Source: Spirochaetota bacterium (lineage in GTDB: Bacteria > Spirochaetota > UBA4802 > JAFGJZ01). Taken from it: a stretch of 28,813 bases of DNA. The notes under the pieces are model-generated. The model was given only the letters and a program-made list of their open reading frames with translations. It was not told the DNA's origin and searched no databases. The DNA is taken from assembly GCA_022704645.1 (NCBI GenBank), contig JAKJGA010000005.1:1-28813 (forward strand). The letters are read 5' to 3'. Shown here piece after piece: positions 17,144 through 25,825 of the stretch. The position numbers and the translations under genes were made by a program. Every line of letters starts with the position of its first letter. Position 1 is the stretch's first letter.

Positions 17144-18918
17144 TACTGCCCGATAACCCTTATCGAAAGTTCCTTAAGCTGATCAATCGCGACTTCACTC
17201 GGCGCATTACTCATCATACACTGCCCTTTCTGAGTCTTAGGGAACGCGATAACATCGCGAATTGAATCACGTTTAAGAAGAAGCATCATAACCCTGTCAA
17301 GACCGAGAGCTAGACCGCCGTGAGGAGGCGCACCGAACTGAAGGGCATCAAGAAGAAATGAGAATTTAACTTTCGCTTCTTCTTCGGACATTCCGAGAAG
17401 ATCAAACATTTTTTTCTGAAGATCCATTCTGTTTATTCTTATTGAACCGCCGCCGATTTCCGAACCGTTAAGAACGATATCGTACGCAAGAGCCTTCATG
17501 TCATCAACATTATCAGGATTCATATTCTCAAGAAGAGGAATCGTTTCAGGCGAAGGAGCCGTAAACATGTGATGTTTTGCATAGAAACGCTTATCTTCTT
17601 CAGAATATTCAAAAAGAGGAAAATCTGTAACCCATAGAAAATTAAGTTTATCCTTATCTATGAGATCAAGCTCTCTCGCAATTTTTATACGGAGATTTCC
17701 GAGTGTGTCATAAACTACATTCTTTTTATCAGAACCGAAGAATATAATCGAATCTTCCTTCGGATTCATTTTCTCTATTATGCCTTTCTTTTCATCATCA
17801 GAAAGAAATTTCGCGAATCCGCCTTCAAACGCGCCGTTTCTGAATCTTACATTCGGAAGACCTCCGGCCTTGAATGTCTTAACGTATTCAGTCCACTCGT
17901 CAATCATCTTGCGCGAAACTTTTTCACCGTTTTCTACGGCAATCGCTTTTACGACGCCTTTTGAAGCAAGAGCGTTTGCAAATACATTAAATGTCGAATT
18001 TTTGAAAACGTCAGAAAGATCACAAAGCTCAAGACCAAAGCGCGTATCAGGAGCATCTTTCCCGAAACGCGACATAGCTTCATCGTATGATATTCTTATG
18101 AATGGTGTCTTAACTTCAATGCCCTTAACAGCTTTAACTATATCTTTCAGCAGTCCTTCGATAATTTCAATTATCATATCCTGATCGATGAAGGAAAGTT
18201 CCATATCAATCTGGGTAAACTCAGGCTGACGGTCATTACGGAGATCTTCGTCGCGGAAACATTTTACGATATTAAAATATCTGTCGAATCCCGACATCAT
18301 AAGAATCTGCTTAAACATCTGCGGAGACTGCGGAAGCGCGTAAAACTCTCCTTTGTTGATTCTTGAAGGCACAAGAAAATCTCTCGCTCCTTCAGGAGTT
18401 GATTTGTTAAGTATTGGAGTTTCTATTTCATAAAATCTGTTCTTTGTAAGATAGTTTCGCGTAACCTGCATCACTTCGTGACGCTTGATCATCGCTTCCT
18501 GCATTTCTGCTCTTCTAAGATCAAGAAATCTGTATTTGAGACGGACCTCTTCGCTCAGGTTATCTCTTGTTTCAATTGAAAAAGGAGTCGGCGCCGATTC
18601 GCTCAGAATCTTTATTTCTGCTGCTACGAGTTCGATTTCACCGGATTTTATATTAGGATTAATGTTTTCAGGAGTTCTTTTTCTGATTTTCCCTTTAACA
18701 TAAACACAGTATTCATTTCTAAGCTTATCCGCCGATAACGCGGCTTCTTTGGAATGCGTCTCATCGGCAACTACCTGAATATCTCCGGAAACATCACGAA
18801 CCATAACAAAAATTACGCCGCCGTGATCTCTGCGACGGTCAACCCATCCGCAAACAACAACTTCTTTTCCGTCATCAGCAACCGATAAATCACCGCAGTG
18901 GGTTCTTTCTGCAAACAT
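17143..18918 (-). CDS. aspS: Aspartyl-tRNA synthetase
   Basis: This class II synthetase charges tRNA-Asp. At 591 residues it has the bacterial length and layout: an N-terminal OB-fold anticodon domain (VVVCGWVDRRRDHGGVIFVM), class II motif 1 region, motif 2 (FRDEDLRNDRQPEFTQIDME), a bacterial GAD insertion (~280-420), and motif 3 (GGLALGLDRVMMLL). ATG 18918 is preceded by GAGG. It heads the long - strand operon with phoH. Because gatB is encoded divergently next door, the organism probably makes some Asn- or Gln-tRNA by transamidation. Whether this AspRS is non-discriminating cannot be told from the motifs seen. Confidence 0.97.
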   Translation of the reverse strand: MFAERTHCGDLSVADDGKEVVVCGWVDRRRDHGGVIFVMVRDVSGDIQVVADETHSKEAALSADKLRNEYCVYVKGKIRKRTPENINPNIKSGEIELVAAEIKILSESAPTPFSIETRDNLSEEVRLKYRFLDLRRAEMQEAMIKRHEVMQVTRNYLTKNRFYEIETPILNKSTPEGARDFLVPSRINKGEFYALPQSPQMFKQILMMSGFDRYFNIVKCFRDEDLRNDRQPEFTQIDMELSFIDQDMIIEIIEGLLKDIVKAVKGIEVKTPFIRISYDEAMSRFGKDAPDTRFGLELCDLSDVFKNSTFNVFANALASKGVVKAIAVENGEKVSRKMIDEWTEYVKTFKAGGLPNVRFRNGAFEGGFAKFLSDDEKKGIIEKMNPKEDSIIFFGSDKKNVVYDTLGNLRIKIARELDLIDKDKLNFLWVTDFPLFEYSEEDKRFYAKHHMFTAPSPETIPLLENMNPDNVDDMKALAYDIVLNGSEIGGGSIRINRMDLQKKMFDLLGMSEEEAKVKFSFLLDALQFGAPPHGGLALGLDRVMMLLLKRDSIRDVIAFPKTQKGQCMMSNAPSEVAIDQLKELSIRVIGQ

Positions 18919-19137
18919 AGGACCTCATAGATTTCAAAAGGAATTGATCAGAATCTGAAATTCAAACACTGATATTGAATCAAAACACGCTGAATAAGCA
19001 GATTTTGAAACCGAAAAATCATTTCACTTCTTTTCCGCGACGCCTTTTTGTCAATAATTAATTCCGCCCTTTTTGATTGACAAATGACCGCGCAATATTT
19101 TCCATAATACAACGCAATTTGGATTTCCGGAGATAAA
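18919..19137. promoter_or_regulatory. Divergent aspS/gatB promoter region
   Basis: This 219-base divergent intergenic region holds a perfect 8-base inverted repeat, TTGTCAAT (19048-19055) and ATTGACAA (19076-19083). Each arm contains TTGACA, one per strand, so they look like back-to-back -35 boxes for aspS and gatB. For gatB, CATAAT at 19103-19108 is a possible -10 but with a long 20-base spacer. I found no convincing -10 on the aspS side. GGAG at 19129-19132 is the gatB ribosome-binding site. Confidence 0.45.
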
Positions 19138-20574
19138 ATGAAATACAAAACAGTAATCGGACTCGAAGTTCACGCACAACTTAACACTGAATCAAAAATA
19201 TTCTGCTCATGTTCAACAGAATTCGGAGCTGCAGCAAACACTCACGCCTGCCCCGTCTGCATGGGACTTCCAGGTGTTCTTCCGGTTCTAAATAAAAAAG
19301 TACTCGAAAAAGCCATACTCGCGGGTCTTGCAACAGAATGTTCAATATCAGAGTATTCCAAATTCGACAGAAAAAACTATTTCTACCCGGATCTTCCGAA
19401 AGCTTATCAGATTTCACAGTTTGACAAACCGATCTGCAAAAGCGGAAAAATACGAGTCAAATCCGGTGAAGGATTTAAAGACATACGCCTGAACAGAATT
19501 CATCTTGAAGAGGATGCGGCGAAAAATGTTCACCCCGAAGATGCTTCAAAGAATTACTCATATGTCGATTTCAACCGTTCAGGCACTCCCCTTATTGAAA
19601 TAGTAACCGAGCCGGACATTTCAAGCGGCGATGAAGCTTATGAATTTCTTTCTAAACTCAAACAGATACTGCGCTATATCGGAGTATCCGACTGCAATAT
19701 GGAAGAAGGTTCACTGCGTTGTGATGTAAATATTTCTATTATGCCTGAAGACGCAACAAAACTCGGCAACAAAGTCGAAATAAAAAACATGAACTCATTT
19801 AAAGCCGTAAAACTTGCGATTGAATTCGAATATAAAAGACAGCTTCAGATGACAGAATACGGCGAAACCATCGTTCAGGAAACGCGCCTCTGGAATGCCG
19901 ACAAACTTGAAACATATTCAATGAGAAGCAAGGAAGATTCTCATGACTATAGGTATTTTCCGGATCCCGATCTCGCACCTGTTATCGTAGATAAAGAATT
20001 TATTGATAAACTTAAATCATCTCTTGCGGAACTTCCTGACGCAAAAATTGACAGATTTATGAAGGATTTCGCGCTTCCTATATATGACGCATCTGTTCTT
20101 TCAAGCACAAGAGAACTTGCGGAATATTTTGAAAAAACTGTTTCAAACGGCGCAAACCCGAAAAAAGCTTCCAACTGGATTATGAGCGAACTGCTTGCTC
20201 ATGTTGACGATTCGGAAAAAATGGAATCATTCATAGTTAAACCCGAATCTCTCGCGAAACTCCTTCTTCTCGTAGATAAAAATGTCATAAACGGAAAAAT
20301 AGCAAAAACAGTATTCGCTGATATGCTTCAAAGCGGAGATGATCCTGAAGAAATAGTGAACAAGAAAGGTCTCGTTCAGGTTTCTGACACATCTGAAATT
20401 GAAAAAATAGTTGAGGCTGTTATTGCTGCGAATCCTCAATCCATTGCCGACATAAAAGAAGGAAAAGCAAAAGCCGCGGGCTTTTTAGTCGGTCAGGTGA
20501 TGAAAGAATCAAAGGGCAAGGCAAATCCTCAGATTGTTAATGAGATTTTAAATAAGTGCATTGCAAAATTATAA
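19138..20574 (+). CDS. gatB: Asp/Glu-tRNA amidotransferase subunit B (GatB)
   Basis: This is the tRNA-binding kinase subunit of the GatCAB amidotransferase, which converts misacylated Glu-tRNA-Gln and/or Asp-tRNA-Asn to the correct amide forms. At 478 residues the length is typical. The cradle domain has TVIGLEVHAQLNTESKIFCS, a zinc-type C-S-C-S ... CPVCMG arrangement, and KNYFYPDLPKAYQISQFDKP. Other signatures are HLEEDAAKN, DFNRSGTPLIEIV, GSLRCDVNIS and RYFPDPDLAP. The C-terminal helical and YqeY-like tail ends VNEILNKCIAKL. GGAG sits five bases before ATG 19138. gatA and gatC are not in the window. Confidence 0.97.
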   Translation: MKYKTVIGLEVHAQLNTESKIFCSCSTEFGAAANTHACPVCMGLPGVLPVLNKKVLEKAILAGLATECSISEYSKFDRKNYFYPDLPKAYQISQFDKPICKSGKIRVKSGEGFKDIRLNRIHLEEDAAKNVHPEDASKNYSYVDFNRSGTPLIEIVTEPDISSGDEAYEFLSKLKQILRYIGVSDCNMEEGSLRCDVNISIMPEDATKLGNKVEIKNMNSFKAVKLAIEFEYKRQLQMTEYGETIVQETRLWNADKLETYSMRSKEDSHDYRYFPDPDLAPVIVDKEFIDKLKSSLAELPDAKIDRFMKDFALPIYDASVLSSTRELAEYFEKTVSNGANPKKASNWIMSELLAHVDDSEKMESFIVKPESLAKLLLLVDKNVINGKIAKTVFADMLQSGDDPEEIVNKKGLVQVSDTSEIEKIVEAVIAANPQSIADIKEGKAKAAGFLVGQVMKESKGKANPQIVNEILNKCIAKL

Positions 20575-20610
20575 TTTTATGTTATTATAAAAACAAATAA
20601 CGAGGTTAAA

Positions 20611-21492
20611 ATGAAAGCTCTTACACAGACAAATATACCCGGCGCCAAAAAGCTGTTTTCCGGAAAAGTACGAGATGTTTACGAACTCGATGATGAACAT
20701 CTTCTGATAGTATCTACTGATAGAATTTCGGCGTTCGATCACATCTTCCCTAACGGAATTCCAGGCAAGGGAGAAATACTCAACACCATATCAAATCTCT
20801 GGTTCAAAAATATCGGCTTCATGAGAAATCACATAGTCGAAACTGATTATAGAAAATTTCCAAAGCCCTTCTGTGATCATGATGAACTTAAAGACCGCGC
20901 AGTCATCACGCGAAGAGCAAAAAAAATAGACTTCGAATGTATCGCCCGCGGCTACATCATCGGTACTGGATGGAATGATTATAAAAAAACCGGTGCTATC
21001 TGCGGAATCACACTTCCAACCGGTCTTAAACTAGCTGACAGACTCGAAAAACCGATATTCACTCCTTCAACTAAAGCCGATGAAGGCCATGACGAAAACA
21101 TTGCTTTTGAGCACATGCAGAAAGAACTTGGAAAGGAACTATCCGGAAAAATTTCCGAAATGACACTTAAAGTGTTTTCATTTGCGGGAGAAGTTCTTGA
21201 TAAATGCAATATCATAATAGCCGACACAAAACTCGAATTCGGAATCGTAAAAGATGAACTGATTTTAATTGATGAAGTTCTTACTCCGGACTCTTCACGC
21301 TTCTGGGAAAAAGAAAAGTACACTCCGGGCATTTCGCCGTTGAGTTTTGACAAACAGTATATACGCGATTATTTAAATACTACAACCTGGGACAAAAACT
21401 CCCCTGCACCTGCGCTTCCCGAAGAAGTTGTAGAAAAAACACGCGAAAAGTATCTTGAGATTTTAAACAGAATAAAAACAGTTTTGAATTAA
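20611..21492 (+). CDS. purC: SAICAR synthetase (PurC)
   Basis: Phosphoribosylaminoimidazole-succinocarboxamide synthase condenses CAIR with aspartate in purine synthesis. At 293 residues it is of the longer eukaryote-like/Bacteroidetes type rather than the ~240-residue short type. Motifs are KLFSGKVRDVYELD, LLIVSTDRISAFDHIFP, ECIARGYIIGTGWNDYKKTG, FTPSTKADEGHDENIAF and LIDEVLTPDSSRFWE. GAGG at 20602-20605 precedes ATG 20611. It follows gatB by 36 bases and may share its transcript. With the probable purB at the left edge, two purine genes flank this stretch, about 20 kb apart. Confidence 0.96.
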   Translation: MKALTQTNIPGAKKLFSGKVRDVYELDDEHLLIVSTDRISAFDHIFPNGIPGKGEILNTISNLWFKNIGFMRNHIVETDYRKFPKPFCDHDELKDRAVITRRAKKIDFECIARGYIIGTGWNDYKKTGAICGITLPTGLKLADRLEKPIFTPSTKADEGHDENIAFEHMQKELGKELSGKISEMTLKVFSFAGEVLDKCNIIIADTKLEFGIVKDELILIDEVLTPDSSRFWEKEKYTPGISPLSFDKQYIRDYLNTTTWDKNSPAPALPEEVVEKTREKYLEILNRIKTVLN

Positions 21493-21494
21493 AT

Positions 21495-21530
21495 TTTTAA
21501 AGCGGGCTTATATAAAAGTCCGCTTTAAAA
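21495..21530. terminator. Bidirectional rho-independent terminator, purC / ankyrin gene
   Basis: A 15-base stem is formed by 21495-21509 and 21516-21530 (core AAAGCGGGCTT pairing with AAGTCCGCTTT, one G-T wobble) around a 6-base loop. A/T-rich arms supply U-runs on both strands. It lies between the converging stops of purC and the ankyrin-repeat gene, so it can end both transcripts. Confidence 0.85.
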
Positions 21531-21533
21531 TAA

Positions 21534-22880
21534 TTATTTGCGCGCTCCCGCTTTTTTTAATATATCAACAATCTTATCCATCTCTGCACGTTCTGCCCAG
21601 AACAAAGCGGTATAATTAGTCTTTTTTGCCTTGCAGTTTACATCGATGCCGCTCTTAATAAGAATCTTAACTTTTTCAATATATTTTTTAGTCTGTGCTT
21701 CTGATGATGAACCGTATCTTATAGCATCATAAGCCGAGTGCATATTATACAGCAAAGCGTTTTCATTGTCACCATCCACATGATTGACGTCGGCGCCCTT
21801 TTGAATAAGATAGCTTACGCTTGCCGGATCAATTACATTAAAAATAGGAGTAAGATTATATTTATTCGGATGATTGACTTTAAGCCCCGCAGTTACAAGA
21901 AGTTTTGTAGTCACTAAATTCTTTGATCTGAAAAGTACTGTTTCTCCGTAATTTCCGGTTTTATGAATATCAATTCCTTTTGTGCCGAGCAGAACCCTTA
22001 TTTTCCCGAAATTATCAACATCCGCGGCATTAATCAATGGAGTGTCACCTTCACTGTCTACAGTATTTATATCTGCACCGGCTGCAAGAAGTTCTGAAAG
22101 CATCTTTTTAAATTCGGTTTCAGTTCTTTTGCTGTTTGGAAAACCTGCTATCAAATTCAGCGGATCACGGACTTCGATATTCTTATATGATGCTCTGGAA
22201 CCGGCAGAGATAAGCTTATGCATTAAAGAATAATTATCATTTGATGCTGCGATATGAAGAGGCATGTTTTTTGCAGAATTAAACGATTTATTAAGATCAT
22301 AACCCTTCTGCAGATAAAGCCTCAAAATCTCATTTATATCCTTGTCGGTTATCCATGAAATTTTTTCAAGATAAGCACGGTCAACCTTGATCTTCTGCGA
22401 CTTCATAATTTTAATCATTTCCTGCTTCTCAGCCTCGGTTGTAACCCATGCAGTCGCACACCATGTTTCAAACGCGGTAGCACCGGTTTTTTTTGAGACC
22501 TGATAAATGTTTGCACCTTTATCTATCAGCTTTTTCAGTATGACGGGCTTAAAGGCAAAATTAAGCGGAATCGATCCGTCCTTGTTCGGCTTATCCGGAT
22601 TTGCCTTGTATTTTAAAAGAAGATCTGCCATTTCAGCATTGCTTGCATGGCAGGCTGTAGACAAAAGAGAATTTCCGCTGACTCCGCGTGTTTCAGGTGA
22701 CGCACCTTCTTTGAGCATTTTTTCAGTCTGAACAAGATTCCCCTGAAGTACGGCAATAAAGAGCATCTGATTGTCTGATGTTTTTGCCTGAGTACCGCTT
22801 CCGATACATGAAATAAAAAGAAAAACAGCTAATGCTGCAAATGAATGACGTAAAGATCTAAAAGAATTAAATAATTTCAC
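21534..22880 (-). CDS. Ankyrin-repeat lipoprotein
   Basis: This 448-residue protein has a type II signal peptide: a hydrophobic run, then LFIS before C25, which fits a spirochaete-style lipobox better than the E. coli one. The mature part is a series of roughly eight or nine ankyrin-like repeats (for example GNSLLSTACHASNAEMADLL, MPLHIAASNDNYSLMHKLIS, GDTPLINAADVDNFGKIRVL), the last ending in GARK. Ankyrin repeats bind proteins and give no enzymatic clue. The start is GTG 22880, with AGGAG seven bases upstream. It is transcribed away from the CDC-like toxin gene, from the shared 276-base intergenic region. A protective or partner role is only an inference from position. Confidence 0.85.
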   Translation of the reverse strand: MKLFNSFRSLRHSFAALAVFLFISCIGSGTQAKTSDNQMLFIAVLQGNLVQTEKMLKEGASPETRGVSGNSLLSTACHASNAEMADLLLKYKANPDKPNKDGSIPLNFAFKPVILKKLIDKGANIYQVSKKTGATAFETWCATAWVTTEAEKQEMIKIMKSQKIKVDRAYLEKISWITDKDINEILRLYLQKGYDLNKSFNSAKNMPLHIAASNDNYSLMHKLISAGSRASYKNIEVRDPLNLIAGFPNSKRTETEFKKMLSELLAAGADINTVDSEGDTPLINAADVDNFGKIRVLLGTKGIDIHKTGNYGETVLFRSKNLVTTKLLVTAGLKVNHPNKYNLTPIFNVIDPASVSYLIQKGADVNHVDGDNENALLYNMHSAYDAIRYGSSSEAQTKKYIEKVKILIKSGIDVNCKAKKTNYTALFWAERAEMDKIVDILKKAGARK

Positions 22881-22905
22881 CTTGCATCTCCTGTATGTTT
22901 GTCAA

Positions 22906-22930
22906 ATAATCTTGACATCAGCAAGATTAT
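22906..22930 (-). promoter_or_regulatory. Inverted repeat in the leader of the ankyrin gene
   Basis: ATAATCTTG (22906-22914) and CAAGATTAT (22922-22930) form perfect 9-base arms around a 7-base loop, 26 bases upstream of the GTG start. The 11-base word TGTCAAATAAT occurs at 22900-22910 and again at 22943-22953. This could be an operator pair or a leader hairpin. The apparent TTGACA and TATAAT on the - strand here are only 11 bases apart, so I do not call them a promoter. Confidence 0.4.
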
Positions 22931-23068
22931 ATTTTTAAAACATGTCAAATAATTTAAATTATAATTAAAATCAGATTTACGGCCAAGAACTGAAAACCAA
23001 ACTACCGAAAGATCAAATTAAAATGATTATTGCATTTTAAAATAAAAACTTTAATTTATCCATATTTA

Positions 23069-23097
23069 TTGACAAATGCATTATGTTAAACTATACT
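23069..23097 (+). promoter_or_regulatory. Consensus promoter of the CDC-like gene
   Basis: TTGACA at 23069-23074 and TATACT at 23092-23097 are separated by exactly 17 bases, one of the best sigma-70 matches in the window. The leader of about 55 bases contains a small hairpin, CCGGTT (23114-23119) with AACCGG (23126-23131). A ribosome-binding site GTGAGG (23146-23151) lies six bases before the ATG. Expression is likely strong and independent of neighbouring genes. Confidence 0.8.
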
Positions 23098-23156
23098 TAA
23101 TTGCTTAAAACAATCCGGTTGGAACAAACCGGAAATAAAACCATCGTGAGGATATT

Positions 23157-24866
23157 ATGCGATATTTTAAAGTTCTATCGGTTTTACTGCTCGCTTCGCT
23201 TTTTTTCAGCATGCCTTCAGAAGCCGGTTTAATCAAAAAAATTAAGAACAAAGTTACAGGCAAAGAAGAAAAAAAAGAAGAGAAGAATACTCCTGTTAAA
23301 AAAGACCCTAAAGCAACTGCCCCCAACAAAGCATTAATTAAACAGCTGGAAGCATTGAGCAATCCGGAAGGAATTAATAATAATGTAAAACCTCAGTCAC
23401 TTAAAGAAACACCTTTAAGCAATCCGGTTGAAGAATCAAGAAAGCAGACAATAACCAGTGACGGAACACCGATTACGTACATCACAACAAAACAGAAATT
23501 TAAGGCAAGCGCCGCGTTTGATCAGCAGATACTGCTTAATCCTTCATCAGACGTTATATATCCCGGATCAGTACTGTTAGGTCACACAATTGAATCGGGA
23601 ACATATCAGGAAGTCAGCAAAGGAACAAAAAGACCCATCACCATTTCTTACGACCTGACAAATATTGAAACCAAGGAAGGAAAAGCCGGAAAAGTTAAGG
23701 ATACTTATGTTCCTTCACTTTCAGGATACAGAACACTGCACAATAAAATAATGAATCAGAATCTCGGCACCATATCTACAACATATTCGTTTGAAGCAAC
23801 CGAAATATTTTCAGAATCAGATTTCGGAGTTAAATTTAATTTCGGTGTCGGGTTCAACTCAGGTGTTGTTGAAACAAACATTAAAAGCGGTTTTGATTTC
23901 AACACAGGCTCAAATAAGCGCAAATACATGGTCAAATTCATGGAAACTTTTTATACAGTCGATGTTGACCAGGGCCCCGGAACATTCTTGTACGACAGCT
24001 TCGACATTAAGGATTTCAAAGGATACAGACCGGTTTATGTTTCAACCATCTCGTACGGCAGACTCGCATATCTTACAATTGAGTCTGAAAAATCATGGAA
24101 CTCTATTAAAACAAGTCTTGAAGCAGAAATTGATGCAAAAGTGTACGGAAAATACAATGCAGATTTAAAAGTCGATAAAAGCAAAAGTGAATCAAAGGAT
24201 CAGATCAATGTAACAGTTATAGGCGCCAAATCAGTTGTCACAAATCTTGATGGATTTATGAATATGCTTGTAACAGATAAATTCTCAAAAGAAAATACCG
24301 GAAAGATTATTGCATACAAACTCAGATTTGTTGATGACAATTCTGTCGCAAATACAGTTTACAATGACGAATACACTCTTGTAAAAACAACTGATAAGTT
24401 TGGAGAAGGTATTCAAACCACTTTTACCCTTTATAAAATTAAAACAAATGCAAATGACGGAAACGGTAAAGAACTGGAACTGTACGGCAATATTGACATA
24501 ACTGACGGGAAGAGAGCAAACAGCTTCTGGAGTCTTCCGAGATCTTCACGTAAGAAATACAAAGAAAAAGGTGAAGCAACTGAAAACGCAAGCTTTACTT
24601 ATATCGTTCCTAATGAAAATTCTTCTTTCGATTTGACTCTTCAGCTTTTTGAAGCAGACGGTAGTGAAAAAGATGATGACAGATTTACTAATGCCATGGG
24701 AGCCGTTGAAGGTAATATGGCTAAGAAGATAATAGTAAGCGATCTCAAGGACGGTCAGGATCTTGTAATAAAAACCAACGCGATCAAAAAAGGAAAAAAG
24801 AAAGATATCTTATCAAATGAGTGGGTTGAATTCTACATCAAAGTTAATAAGAAGTATTTGTACTAA
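23157..24866 (+). CDS. CDC-like pore-forming protein (thiol-activated cytolysin family)
   Basis: This secreted 569-residue protein has a Sec signal peptide (cleavage after A23) and a Lys/Glu-rich extension to about 100. The rest parallels domains 1-3 of cholesterol-dependent cytolysins. Y135-P-G (VIYPGSVLLG, compare TYPGALQLA) leads into RPITISYDL (compare KPINISIDL). FYTVDV follows from F265 (compare FYTVSA), then PVYVSTISYGRLAYLTIES around 292-310 (compare VSNVAYGRTIYVKLET). KLRFVDDNSVA around 391 matches SVFLKDNSVA. Two segments that could become the membrane hairpins lie near 215-255 and 310-350. The usual Gly-Gly hinge is G356-A357. The C-terminal ~160 residues are a different beta-rich domain (ELELYGNIDITDGK) without the Trp-rich undecapeptide. 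The protein has no cysteine. This fits a CDC-like protein, with pore formation inferred and the receptor unknown. Confidence 0.82.
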   Translation: MRYFKVLSVLLLASLFFSMPSEAGLIKKIKNKVTGKEEKKEEKNTPVKKDPKATAPNKALIKQLEALSNPEGINNNVKPQSLKETPLSNPVEESRKQTITSDGTPITYITTKQKFKASAAFDQQILLNPSSDVIYPGSVLLGHTIESGTYQEVSKGTKRPITISYDLTNIETKEGKAGKVKDTYVPSLSGYRTLHNKIMNQNLGTISTTYSFEATEIFSESDFGVKFNFGVGFNSGVVETNIKSGFDFNTGSNKRKYMVKFMETFYTVDVDQGPGTFLYDSFDIKDFKGYRPVYVSTISYGRLAYLTIESEKSWNSIKTSLEAEIDAKVYGKYNADLKVDKSKSESKDQINVTVIGAKSVVTNLDGFMNMLVTDKFSKENTGKIIAYKLRFVDDNSVANTVYNDEYTLVKTTDKFGEGIQTTFTLYKIKTNANDGNGKELELYGNIDITDGKRANSFWSLPRSSRKKYKEKGEATENASFTYIVPNENSSFDLTLQLFEADGSEKDDDRFTNAMGAVEGNMAKKIIVSDLKDGQDLVIKTNAIKKGKKKDILSNEWVEFYIKVNKKYLY

Positions 24867-24872
24867 TTCCTT

Positions 24873-24905
24873 AAAAGGTAGAGGGCTAAGCTCTCTACCT
24901 TTTAA
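24873..24905. terminator. Strong bidirectional terminator after the CDC-like gene
   Basis: Perfect 11-base arms, AAAAGGTAGAG (24873-24883) and CTCTACCTTTT (24893-24903), surround a 9-base loop, with T-runs available on both strands. It lies seven bases after the CDC-like stop and 30 bases beyond the stop of the convergent phosphotransferase gene, so it can serve both. Confidence 0.88.
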
Positions 24906-24935
24906 AATTCCTTTCATGTTTTAAATAAATACTGC

Positions 24936-25739
24936 TTACAACCGCTTCAACCGTTCATCAATAATTTTCATTATCCATTTTTCTTCACCCGGAATTTTTT
25001 CTCTTAGTCTTGCCGCCGCAACAGGAAGGAACCATTCATCTATGACTTCGTACCTTGACTTGGTACATTTAATGTATTCTTTCAAATAGAACGAACAAAT
25101 CAGTTTTTTTGCTAATTTAGAAATAATAACCGATAACATGGAAGAACCGGGAGGCATTGCGGGAGAACCGATCATAAGGCATGTACGCGCAACATCAGCA
25201 AACGGATTACCCGAAGAAACATTTATCCAGTCAATCGCGGTCAACTCGCCGTCAGCAACAATAATATTGTCGGGATGAAAATCACCGTGACAAACGCTCG
25301 TACCGTTCGAAAGGTTATTCAGATAATTTATTATGACGTTCTCTTTGCCGGCAAGCAGATTGGAAGATTCCGCAATAGAAGCAACAAGGTTATCTTTTTG
25401 ATCCGGAAGTCCACCTGCACTTCTTAAATGCATTTCTGCATGCATCCTCGCCATACAGCGGGAATAATATGCAAGCTTCCACGGTTTTTTTTCAATCAAT
25501 TTCAGCATTGACTGTCCATGGATGCGCTGAAAAACAATACCCAGCCGCCCTTCGACTTCAACAATGCCGTACACTTCGGGAGAACTAATACCCGCTTCAA
25601 AAATCTGTTTTCCGATATTAGCTTCAAATTTAATGATATCTTCAGAAAACCCTTCATAGTAAAGTTTTAAAACTTTGCTGTCATCCCATTCATAAACTTC
25701 GGCAGTCATGCCCCTGCCGATAATATTATTCTTCAGCAT
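24936..25739 (-). CDS. APH/choline-kinase-family phosphotransferase
   Basis: This 267-residue protein kinase-like small-molecule phosphotransferase starts with a nucleotide loop, GRGMTAEVYEWDDSKVLKLY, where the Lys is the expected ATP-binding residue. The catalytic Brenner loop is VCHGDFHPDNIIV and the metal-binding Asp is in LTAIDWINVSSGNPFADVAR. This is the APH (PF01636) layout found in aminoglycoside, homoserine, fructosamine and choline kinases. The substrate cannot be read from the sequence, and nothing supports calling it a resistance gene. A weak AAGGTG precedes ATG 25739. It is the first non-cassette gene at the left end of the array. It has no attC after its stop. Confidence 0.82.
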   Translation of the reverse strand: MLKNNIIGRGMTAEVYEWDDSKVLKLYYEGFSEDIIKFEANIGKQIFEAGISSPEVYGIVEVEGRLGIVFQRIHGQSMLKLIEKKPWKLAYYSRCMARMHAEMHLRSAGGLPDQKDNLVASIAESSNLLAGKENVIINYLNNLSNGTSVCHGDFHPDNIIVADGELTAIDWINVSSGNPFADVARTCLMIGSPAMPPGSSMLSVIISKLAKKLICSFYLKEYIKCTKSRYEVIDEWFLPVAAARLREKIPGEEKWIMKIIDERLKRL

Positions 25740-25825
25740 TTAGAAACACCTTGGTGGAAATAAATGATTTCTTATGCAAACATAAAAAGTAAAGCTTCCA
25801 GAAGAAAGCAAAATTTTAATTAAAT

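Noticed and set aside
22926..22948. A - strand promoter TTGACA / TATAAT for the ankyrin gene
   Set aside because: The spacer is only 11 bases, too short for sigma-70 recognition.
24936..25739. An antibiotic-resistance label for the APH-family gene
   Set aside because: The fold is shared by many metabolic kinases, the gene has no attC behind it, and no resistance-specific motif is visible.
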